This document shows positions 19,045-26,078 of a DNA stretch of 64,000 nucleotides, one piece after another. Position numbers and translations under genes: made by a program. Position 1 is the first letter of the stretch. Each line of letters opens with the position of its first letter. The stretch comes from Halostella pelagica (lineage in GTDB: Archaea > Halobacteriota > Halobacteria > Halobacteriales > Natronoarchaeaceae): the NCBI GenBank assembly GCA_005954745.1, contig CP040678.1, forward strand, positions 310,001 to 374,000, in the 5' to 3' direction. Below the pieces are notes generated by a model that saw nothing but the letters and a program-made list of their open reading frames with translations, did not search any database and was not told where the DNA came from.

Positions 19045-19353
19045 ATGCAACAGGCACGCGTCCGCCTCGCGGGCACCAGCCCCGAGGACCTGGACGACAT
19101 CACCGACGACGTTCGGGAGATCGCGAACAAGACCGGTGTTTCGATGTCCGGTCCGATCCCGCTCCCGACGAAGACGCTGGAGATTCCCACCCGGAAGTCC
19201 CCCGACGGTGAAGGGACGGCGACGTGGGAGCACTGGGAGATGCGCGTCCACAAGCGTCTGATCGACCTCGACGCGGACGAGCGCGCGCTCCGCCAGCTCA
19301 TGCGCATTCAGGTGCCGAACGACGTCAGTATCGAGATCGTTCTCGAAGACTAA
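19045..19353 (+). CDS. rpsJ: 30S ribosomal protein S10
   Basis: 102-residue S10 (uS10), a small-subunit head protein. [14 protein letters not shown] at the start, [19 protein letters not shown] in the middle (the long loop reaching into the head) and [16 protein letters not shown] at the end are all conserved. It starts one base after the EF-1 alpha stop and is surely cotranscribed with it. Confidence 0.98.
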   Translation: MQQARVRLAGTSPEDLDDITDDVREIANKTGVSMSGPIPLPTKTLEIPTRKSPDGEGTATWEHWEMRVHKRLIDLDADERALRQLMRIQVPNDVSIEIVLED

Positions 19354-19450
19354 CGGCACCGCTTTTGCGGCGGACCCGCCGTCGACGCGGTCACGACGGG
19401 TACCTCTCGTCACTCTCGCGCGCAGGCCGGGCCAGTTGCGTCGCTCACAA

Positions 19451-19458
19451 TTTTATAT
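19451..19458 (+). promoter_or_regulatory. TATA box of the rhomboid gene
   Basis: TTTTATAT lies 23-30 bases before the ATG at 19481, predicting a leaderless transcript separate from the tuf-rpsJ operon. Confidence 0.55.
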
Positions 19459-19480
19459 CGCCGGGTAGTCAGGCAACAGT

Positions 19481-20104
19481 ATGCGGACTCCACTGGCGGA
19501 CAGTCCAACCGTGGACACGTTACTCATCTTCGCCGCAGTGTTTCTGGCACAACAGTTGATGGGCCTCCTGATTCCGTACGCAGTCGGCCTGTTCGCGCTC
19601 GCGCCCCCGCTTTCCGTCCGGCCCTGGACCATCGTCACCAGCGTGTACGCCCACAGCGACGTCTCTCATCTGCTCGCCAACAGCATCACTTTGCTGTTCG
19701 TCGGCATCCCCGTCGAACGCTCGACCACGCCGTTCCGGTTCCACGTGTTTTTCATCGCCACAGGAGCGACCGCCGGCATCGTCCAGGTCCTGCTCAAGAG
19801 CCTCATCGCGGAACCGATCCCGGTACTCGGTGCTAGCGGTGCCGTGTTCGCGCTCCTTGGCTACGTTCTCACCGGGAACCGCCTTGCCAGCGGTTTCTTC
19901 TCCCGCTTCGACCTGAGCCCCCCCGTCCAACTACTCGGATTCGCCGTCCTCGCGGCCGTCGTCACCGTCGCTACGGGCGCGCCGGACGTCGCGCTCATCG
20001 CGCATTTCACTGGCTTCCTGCTCGGTCTCGTCGCCGGACGGATAGGCGTTCTCGACGCCAGCCCGCGAGCCAGCGTCCGTCCCGAAAACACAACCTACAA
20101 ATAA
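19481..20104 (+). CDS. Rhomboid family intramembrane serine protease
   Basis: 207-residue multi-pass membrane protein with about six hydrophobic segments. The catalytic dyad is visible: GASGA with Ser119 and a later HFTG with His175. The HSDVSHLLANS loop (58-68) matches the rhomboid HxxxHLxxN motif. It cleaves transmembrane substrates within the membrane; haloarchaeal rhomboids have been linked to surface glycoprotein processing, but no substrate can be assigned here. Confidence 0.9.
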   Translation: MRTPLADSPTVDTLLIFAAVFLAQQLMGLLIPYAVGLFALAPPLSVRPWTIVTSVYAHSDVSHLLANSITLLFVGIPVERSTTPFRFHVFFIATGATAGIVQVLLKSLIAEPIPVLGASGAVFALLGYVLTGNRLASGFFSRFDLSPPVQLLGFAVLAAVVTVATGAPDVALIAHFTGFLLGLVAGRIGVLDASPRASVRPENTTYK

Positions 20105-20129
20105 CCGCACCGGGTTACGTTCTGGTAGC

Positions 20130-20201
20130 GGGCTCGTAGATCAGTGGTAGATCGACACCTTCGCAAGGTGTAGGCCCCGGGTTCAAATCCCGGCGAGTCC
20201 A
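20130..20201 (+). tRNA. tRNA-Ala (anticodon CGC)
   Basis: A full cloverleaf can be drawn: acceptor GGGCTCG with CGAGTCC, D-arm GATC...GATC, anticodon stem ACACC/GGTGT with loop TTCGCAA (anticodon CGC), variable AGGCC, T-arm CCGGG-TTCAAAT-CCCGG, discriminator A. The acceptor has the G3:U70 pair that marks alanine tRNAs. No intron and no encoded CCA. It marks the left edge of an AT-richer block. Confidence 0.95.
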
Positions 20202-20365
20202 TCCCGAATTTCTGTCATGTCGGGTTATCCACTGAGCGACCGCTCTGGGTGATTAATGCGGACGATCTCGCTACCAACAAAACTGAGCTAATACTCCTCT
20301 CAGAGAGCGATAGTGAAGATACGTGAAGCGGCACTGTGCGATTTGAGGAATCGGATGACTGCAGC

Positions 20366-20815
20366 TTACTGATCACTCAGCTGTGTCACAACGGGGCACT
20401 CGGCATTCAACAAGATCTGTTGAGTAGTGTTTCCAAACACCGCCTTTCCGGTCGGCGACCGCCGTCGCCCGCTGATAACGAGAAACCGCGGTTCAAGCGA
20501 GGCCGTTTCGGCCAATATCTTATCAGTAACATTACCGACGCGCCCTCGCGCTTCGAACCGCTCCACATCGACAGTATCGGCAGTTTCCTCGACGAATTCT
20601 CTGACAAATCGTTCCGCACTGTCCTCTTCTTGCGTGAGCGAGTAGTCCTGGAACTCTGGAATACTTTGTATGGATCGGCGGTGCTCATCGAAATCTTCCT
20701 GCGGGACGACGTGCAAAGCGACGAGGGTATCATCGTACGTCGCTGCGAGATCGGATGCGACTTTGGCGACAATTCTGGACCGCTCGTTCTCATCGATCGC
20801 AGCAAGTATTGTCAT
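20366..20815 (-). CDS. Universal stress protein (UspA family)
   Basis: 149-residue single Usp domain: [11 protein letters not shown] at the start and the ATP-binding signature [18 protein letters not shown] near the C terminus. The same [13 protein letters not shown] block occurs in the Usp protein at 50401, so the two are close paralogues. Base composition is visibly less GC-rich than the window average, as in the neighbouring RCK remnant. The role is presumably in stress or ion homeostasis; no partner is proven. Confidence 0.9.
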   Translation of the reverse strand: MTILAAIDENERSRIVAKVASDLAATYDDTLVALHVVPQEDFDEHRRSIQSIPEFQDYSLTQEEDSAERFVREFVEETADTVDVERFEARGRVGNVTDKILAETASLEPRFLVISGRRRSPTGKAVFGNTTQQILLNAECPVVTQLSDQ

Positions 20816-20889
20816 ACATTCTCAATCAAGCTGAAACTACAAGTAGATTTGTTCATATATAATATATTTTCCATTTCTCTGACGGCCTT

Positions 20890-21519
20890 ATTCAGGTTTG
20901 TTGGCCACCCGATCTATTCGGAAGATACAGTCAACGTGCGTATCGTCGTCGACAACCTCACCAGCGGCAAAAACCCAGGTTCGAAGGGCTACTTGGTCAA
21001 GTGCTTCCACCGCGTCCATCGCAGTGATCTCCGTGACACTGACCTCGTCAGTCTCGAACTGACCCGACTCGATAGTTCCATCGTACTCGCGTTGCCCAAA
21101 GGCACGGCGGCGATCTTCGCGACGTTCGTCATTCGTGAACTGAATTCCCGGATCGAAATCATCGCCCGAGCGAACGAGCACGAGAATGGGTCGAAGCTGT
21201 CTCGCGCCGGCGCTGACTACGTCTGTCGCTCGCGGCAGTCAGCGGACGAATGCTCGCGTCGGTCGTTCGCGACGAGGAGATCCTCTCCCCGGGGACGCAA
21301 CTGAAACTCGTCCGGACGACGGTTCCGGGTGCCGTTGGCGAATCGCTCGCCGAGGCGGACATCCGTAACAGGACTATATGTACCGTAGTCGCCGCCGAAC
21401 GCAACGGTAGCGTTGTCACCAATATTGGAGCGTCGTTCGTGATCGAATCTGGGGACGAACTCGTGGTGGCCGGGACCGACGAAAACATCAGTCGGTTCCA
21501 TAGGTGGTTCGCGTCGTGA
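20890..21519 (+). pseudogene. Frameshifted RCK (TrkA-N/TrkA-C) potassium-channel regulatory protein
   Basis: From about 21075 one frame reads like the end of a TrkA-N domain (IVLALPKGTAAIFATF, IEIIARANE, RAGADYV). Near 21221-21224 the match jumps to another frame after the apparent loss of one base (LSLAAVSGRMLASVV would be the continuation). That frame then runs as a complete TrkA-C domain (SLAEADIRNRTICTVVAAER, SFVIESGDELVVAGTD) to a stop at 21519. The expected N-terminal Rossmann motif and any membrane part are missing or unrecognisable before 21075. The gene is therefore 5' truncated or decayed as well as frameshifted. Confidence 0.75.
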
Positions 21520-21703
21520 CCCGCCACGAGGCGCTCGATCGGCTCCACCTGTCGAACGCGGCGACCCATTGGTCGTCGGTTTCGGGTCCGCCCTTCGTCT
21601 CAGGAATGTTCCCTCGCCTCGGTAGCAAGGGTCCGTCTTCCACCGTCGCCACCGTGCGGCGGACGACCACTGTCGATATGTGCGAGCGGATGCAAGGTGC
21701 CCT

Positions 21704-22135
21704 ATGGCGCCATCGCACGTCCTCGTCCCGCTTGACGGGTCGCCGCTGGCGGACGAGGCACTCGGGCAGGCGCTCGAACTCTTCGATTGTCAGGTGACTG
21801 TCCTGAACGTGGTGACACCGATCGACGCGGCGATGAGTGAGGGAGGGATTCTCGAACCCGGCGAGGATCGTCGCGAGAACGCACGTGACCGGGCCGACCG
21901 CGTCGTCGAACGGGCGAGAGCACAGGCTACCGAGGCCGACCGAACGATCGAGACAGCGGTGGTCACGGGTGACCCAGCCGAGGCGATCCTGGGATACGTC
22001 GCCGCCAACGACGTCGACCACGTCGTGATGGGAGGGCATGGCGGGGAGCGGAGCGATATCTCTCGTCGGTTGCTCGGCACCGTGGCGACGAGCGTCGTCG
22101 GCGAGGCTCCCGTGTCCGTGACTGTCGTCCGCTGA
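21704..22135 (+). CDS. Universal stress protein (UspA family)
   Basis: 143-residue Usp domain. The ATG at 21704 starts SHVLVPLDGSPLADEAL, the conserved N-terminal strand and helix; the in-frame GTG further upstream adds unlike residues. The nucleotide-binding signature VMGGHGGERSDISRRLLGTVATSVV is close to the classic GxxG-x9-GS/T motif. It converges with the phosphate permease gene, and sits just after the RCK remnant, an arrangement typical of ion-transport-associated Usp genes. Confidence 0.88.
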   Translation: MAPSHVLVPLDGSPLADEALGQALELFDCQVTVLNVVTPIDAAMSEGGILEPGEDRRENARDRADRVVERARAQATEADRTIETAVVTGDPAEAILGYVAANDVDHVVMGGHGGERSDISRRLLGTVATSVVGEAPVSVTVVR

Positions 22136-22146
22136 CCCGGTTCTCC

Positions 22147-23352
22147 TCACCCGCCGAGCACCGCGGCGAAGACCCTGTATAGCACGAACCCGACCACAGT
22201 AGAGACGGCGAGCGTAATGAGCCAAAACGCGAGGGTCACGCCGATTTTCCGGCGGGAGACGCCTGCCGAACCGCCGGCGAGCCCGCCGCCGATAACGCCG
22301 GAGATGATGATGTTGTTGAACGAGATAGGGATCCCCAGTGCGATGGCAAGTTGTGCGATGATGAACCCGGGAACCAGCGCGGCGATGGAGCGCCTGACCC
22401 CCAACTGCGCGTACTCGCGGGAGGTGGCTTGAAGCAACTTGGGCGCGCCCATCCACGCGCCCCCGAGGATACCGGTTGCGCCGAGCGCCAGTAGGACGAT
22501 GCTGGGCAGCCCGAGTTCGGCCCCATACAGGTTCTCGAGCGGGCCGGTCGCCAACCCGACCTGACTGCCGCCACTGGAGAAGGCGACGACGCTCCCGAGG
22601 GCGATGAGGAACGTCCGGATGCCGTCCTCAACCGACGCCTGGGTCCGTCGGCGGATGAACCGGAACCCCGCCGCGGCGACCGCAAGCGTCACGAGCACCG
22701 CCAGGGGGTCGACCCCAGCGACCGTCGGTGTATCGACCTGTCGCGCGATGAACCCCGCGACGGAACTCTGAGTTGCGTCGGCCGGCGAGGGGATGACCCC
22801 CAGTTGGACGTTGGCGACGATGCCGCCGACGACCGCCGCGAGCAACGGCACGCCGACGGTCTCCGGGATGTCGTCGCGTCGGAGGAGAGTGGCGGTGAGA
22901 TAGGCGAGCCCGCCCGAAACGGGAGGGACGAGCGTCCAGAAGAGTGCGATGCGGCGGTAGGTGTCGATAGCAGGGTTGCCACCGAGCGACACCCCGACGC
23001 CGACCATCGCTCCGGTAGTCGCGAACGCCGCTGGGACCGGATAGCCGGTGTAGATGCCGAAGGCCATGAACCCGGTCGCAGTCAGCAGCCCCGCCGTCGC
23101 CGCCAGCGACGTGATCTGGACGCCGTTGATGAGCCCTGCTCCGACCGTCTCGGAGATCGCCCCGCCCTGGGTGAGTGCGCCGAGCGCGGCGAGGATACCG
23201 ATGAGAAAGGCCGCCTGCATCGTCGAGATAGCGTTGGCACCGATCGCCGGGGCGAACGGCGGCGAGTTGCTGTTAGCACCGAGCGCCCACGCCGTGGCGA
23301 GGCTAGTGAGTGTGGCCAGCACGACGAGCGCCCAGAAGACGGCTCCCGCCAT
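22147..23352 (-). CDS. Inorganic phosphate transporter, PiT/PHO4 family
   Basis: 401-residue integral membrane protein. The ATG at 23352 opens directly into the first hydrophobic helix; the 40 residues upstream in the open frame are hydrophilic and unlike the family. The PiT signature GANSNSPPFAPAIGANAIS and its inverted second copy near the C terminus (GASMGAPKLLQATSREYAQLG-like region) are visible. It is a sodium- or proton-coupled phosphate (anion) permease by family. A second, divergent PiT gene lies directly upstream on the same strand. Confidence 0.9.
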   Translation of the reverse strand: MAGAVFWALVVLATLTSLATAWALGANSNSPPFAPAIGANAISTMQAAFLIGILAALGALTQGGAISETVGAGLINGVQITSLAATAGLLTATGFMAFGIYTGYPVPAAFATTGAMVGVGVSLGGNPAIDTYRRIALFWTLVPPVSGGLAYLTATLLRRDDIPETVGVPLLAAVVGGIVANVQLGVIPSPADATQSSVAGFIARQVDTPTVAGVDPLAVLVTLAVAAAGFRFIRRRTQASVEDGIRTFLIALGSVVAFSSGGSQVGLATGPLENLYGAELGLPSIVLLALGATGILGGAWMGAPKLLQATSREYAQLGVRRSIAALVPGFIIAQLAIALGIPISFNNIIISGVIGGGLAGGSAGVSRRKIGVTLAFWLITLAVSTVVGFVLYRVFAAVLGG

Positions 23353-23523
23353 GCTCAGAGCCCTCCATGGTCGGGAGGACGATCCATGTCTGTCATTTCG
23401 GGAAAGTCGGGGATAAACGTTCGTCCGATGGGTCCGACAGTAGAGACGCACCGTTTCCCGGAACGCTTTCACGGACTCCGGGTCCCACTCTTTCGAAGTG
23501 GATCTCGGTACGTGGAGATACGG

Positions 23524-24777
23524 TTACAGGAGGAGAGCGAAGAGAAGATACGATCCCACGACCGAAAGCGTCGGCGTGAGGATCCAGAGGATGACGATTC
23601 GACTTGTCGCTGCCGGGTCGAACAGACTCTCGGCGGTCAGTTCCTCAATGTCCTCTTCGCCGATCGGTGGGACAGATGGGGCGTCGTCGCGCTGATCCGC
23701 CGTGTCCGGGGCCTCTCCGGACGCGAGTTCGCCCACAGTCGGCCCTCCTGGTTTGTCATCCTCGGCCGAGGAGGTAGCGAGGGCGCGAGTAGTGAGATTC
23801 GGCCCTGGTTCGGTCTTGGACGGCGGCGCGGCCAGTTCCGTGAGTGTGACGGCGCGACTCGCCCGTCCCCAGCCGAGACCGATGATACAGCAGGTCGTGC
23901 TCACCGCGAGGCTCGCCGGAATACCGTAGTACGAGAGGATGGTGATGATCGTCGCACCCACGGTTGAGACGATGAGCGCCGCCAGAATGGGGAGGTCCGT
24001 GATGTCGTCACCGACCGTCGCGAGGGTGCGCCTGGCGATAGTGAATCCGCCGAGGCTGATGGCGGCGACGGCGAGTAACACACCTTGGTCGACAGTCACT
24101 GATCCGTTGCCGACGAGCGGGGCGACCGCGTTCGCAGCGTTCGAGGCCCCCGCGCTGAAGCCCATGTAACAGGCGATGCCGAGCACCAGCGCCGATCCGA
24201 CGAGGTCACGCGGAGACACGTTCCTGTTGATCCGGACGCGGGGGAACCGTCCAGAGCGGTCGACCTGGATCAACTGCCGTTCGAGGCGCGTAAACGACAG
24301 TCGAGCTTCGAGTTGTGGATAGACGTACCGTCCGATGATTGCACCGATAGTGAGTCCAATGAGCGGGGCGATGATCCACGCGGAGACGATCGTGAACATC
24401 AACGCCTCGTTGAGCGAGTCCGTTGCGAGCCCGAGCCCCACGATCGCCCCCACAGCCGTCATCGAGGTCGAGGCGGGGACGCCGTAGAGGTTCGAGACCA
24501 GCAGCGAGAGGCCGGTGAAAAACAGGACCCCGACGCCGGCCACTGGGGTGAACTGTGCGGCCGGCACGATTCCCTCGCTCATCGTCACGATGACGTTGCG
24601 GCCGACGGTCCACGCCCCCAGAAACGCGAACACGCTGAAGAGTGCTGCCGCGGTCACCTTTCTGACTAGCTTGCTCCCGACGGCCGGTCCGAAAGCGACG
24701 CCGGTCGACGACCCGCCGATGTTGAACCCGACGAACGCGGCGACGAGGAGACCGACGATGACCAGCAGAGAGACCAT
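23524..24777 (-). CDS. Inorganic phosphate transporter, PiT/PHO4 family, second copy
   Basis: 417 residues from the ATG at 24777 (a GTG at 24789 is also possible). GFNIGGSSTGVAFGPAVGS near the N terminus and GFSAGASNAANAVAPLVG in the second half are the two PiT signatures. A hydrophilic insert of about 80 residues, rich in Pro, Asp and Glu, precedes the last transmembrane helix; this is a cytoplasmic or external loop not seen in the neighbour copy. The two permeases are only distantly alike, so they may be a functional pair or a subspecialised set rather than a recent duplication. Confidence 0.88.
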   Translation of the reverse strand: MVSLLVIVGLLVAAFVGFNIGGSSTGVAFGPAVGSKLVRKVTAAALFSVFAFLGAWTVGRNVIVTMSEGIVPAAQFTPVAGVGVLFFTGLSLLVSNLYGVPASTSMTAVGAIVGLGLATDSLNEALMFTIVSAWIIAPLIGLTIGAIIGRYVYPQLEARLSFTRLERQLIQVDRSGRFPRVRINRNVSPRDLVGSALVLGIACYMGFSAGASNAANAVAPLVGNGSVTVDQGVLLAVAAISLGGFTIARRTLATVGDDITDLPILAALIVSTVGATIITILSYYGIPASLAVSTTCCIIGLGWGRASRAVTLTELAAPPSKTEPGPNLTTRALATSSAEDDKPGGPTVGELASGEAPDTADQRDDAPSVPPIGEEDIEELTAESLFDPAATSRIVILWILTPTLSVVGSYLLFALLL

Positions 24778-24789
24778 GAAGTTAGCCAC

Positions 24790-25094
24790 ACTGTTTCGGT
24801 TCCAGACACAATGGCCTATTCATTCGTATTCGGTGCTGTGGAGTGTTACTCTGCCCGTCCAACTCCGAACTAGCTTTCAAAGCGATCGCGATACGACTTG
24901 AATCGAGACGTATCCCCGTGATTTAGCCGTAGTGTCATTTCCCCGGTGAGTCCATTCCTTCGCCCCCTATCGGTTCAACAGCCGGCGGACCGTATTTAAC
25001 CGACAGTTGGGAGACGCGAGAGTTCGTCATGGTTCGTGACGGAGTCCGCCGCTGACCTGCGCTTCGCGGGGTTCGAATTACGGGGATAGGTGGA
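24790..25094. other. Intergenic region without a recognisable gene
   Basis: This 305-base stretch separates the PiT gene start from the TrmB gene stop. It should hold the promoter of the PiT pair, on its left side; a GTATTTAAC box is seen near 24990. I find no coding frame, tRNA or repeat. A GGTTCGAAT stretch near 25067 resembles a tRNA T-loop but has no matching stem. Confidence 0.5.
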
Positions 25095-25856
25095 TCACTC
25101 GGCATGTCGCTCGCGGCCGGACTCCATGCCGGACCGCATGAACGCTGCGAGGATCCGTCCGATGCTGGAGTCGCCGGTCCACATCGCTTCCTCACCGACC
25201 GGTTCGTCTTCCGTTTCGGCGGCGAGTAACACGGTGCGGTCGTCGATCATCAGCGCACGTCCGGCGAAGTCGGCGGGGTTGTCCTCGGACATAACGAAGA
25301 CGTTCACGGGGCCGGACGCGAACTGACCGTCAAGTGAGTGGTCTGCGGTGACGACGGTGACGTCGACGTCGTCGCCGGCGGCCTCACGAAGCGCATCCGT
25401 GATGTCCGGCGTCATCGACTCGGCCGTCGGCGAGACGAAGACGACGGTGTGGTCGGCAGACCGAACCAGCGCGGCGATGCGGTCGTCGATCGGTTGCCGA
25501 CCGCGGAGCACCGAGACGTCCCGTCCCTCGCCGTGGTCGGCCTCTGTTGCACGGAGTGATTCGAGGCGGTCGAACGCCCGCGCTGTCTCTCGTTCGAGGC
25601 GTTCATTGAGGAGTTCGCGCGCCGTCGAGAGTGCAACCGGCCGGTACGCTTTCGGCGACGCTTCGACGACTTCGACGAGTCCCTGTTCGGCGAGGCTGTC
25701 GGCCGCTCCGTACACCTGCGACCGTGGGACCTCTGATAGCTGACTCACTTCCTGTGCGGTGCCACTCCCCAGTTTCTGGAGAGCGACGAACACCTGCGCC
25801 TCGTAGTTAGACAGCCCTAGCGTCCGCAACGCGTCGGTCGCCTCGCGCTCACTCAT
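25095..25856 (-). CDS. TrmB-family transcriptional regulator
   Basis: 253-residue regulator. Residues 1-75 form the TrmB winged helix: LRTLGLSNYEAQVFVALQKLG, then EVSQLSEVPRSQVYGAADSL as the recognition region and GLVEVVEASPKAYRPV as the wing. A coiled helix follows (about 80-105), then a PLD-like C-terminal domain (IAALVRSADHTVVFVSP, VTVVTADHSL). It is divergent from the exporter gene, with a perfect palindrome between them, so it likely controls that gene and itself. The effector is unknown. Confidence 0.88.
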   Translation of the reverse strand: MSEREATDALRTLGLSNYEAQVFVALQKLGSGTAQEVSQLSEVPRSQVYGAADSLAEQGLVEVVEASPKAYRPVALSTARELLNERLERETARAFDRLESLRATEADHGEGRDVSVLRGRQPIDDRIAALVRSADHTVVFVSPTAESMTPDITDALREAAGDDVDVTVVTADHSLDGQFASGPVNVFVMSEDNPADFAGRALMIDDRTVLLAAETEDEPVGEEAMWTGDSSIGRILAAFMRSGMESGRERHAE

Positions 25857-25941
25857 TAGTGTTCCTCAGGGGACGTTTGCCTCGATTTCCGTTGAGTCCT
25901 GCGATGCCGGTCGAACCCGCCCGACCCGTTGTCGATAAATA

Positions 25942-25957
25942 TTGTAGAAATCTACAA
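25942..25957. promoter_or_regulatory. Palindromic operator between the TrmB and exporter genes
   Basis: TTGTAGAAATCTACAA is a perfect 7-base inverted repeat with a 2-base spacer. It lies between two TATA-like boxes: AATATTTAT on the minus strand (25935-25943) and CTTAATAAT on the plus strand (25961-25969). The position at both core promoters suggests a binding site for the divergent TrmB-type regulator. Confidence 0.6.
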
Positions 25958-26078
25958 ACACTTAATAATGGTGCGGAGAGATACACACGACTAACTAGTG
26001 ATCACAGGTGAGCGAAAACGACTCTCAAACGCGGCGGACGTTCAGGCGACCACCGTGGCGTAGAACAGAGGTCTGAGT

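Noticed and set aside
17802-19307. 501-residue open frame opposite EF-1 alpha and S10
   Set aside because: It mirrors highly conserved genes; in GC-rich DNA the antisense frame stays open by codon bias. Its product has no recognisable domain.
20336-20880. Upstream part of the long plus-strand frame leading into the RCK remnant
   Set aside because: It lies opposite the Usp gene and does not resemble a Rossmann N terminus; only the part after about 20890 was kept.
25060-25085. tRNA T-arm-like stretch GGTTCGAAT
   Set aside because: The flanking bases do not form a five-pair stem and no cloverleaf or copy of the tRNA-Ala 3' end is present, so it is not an attachment site.
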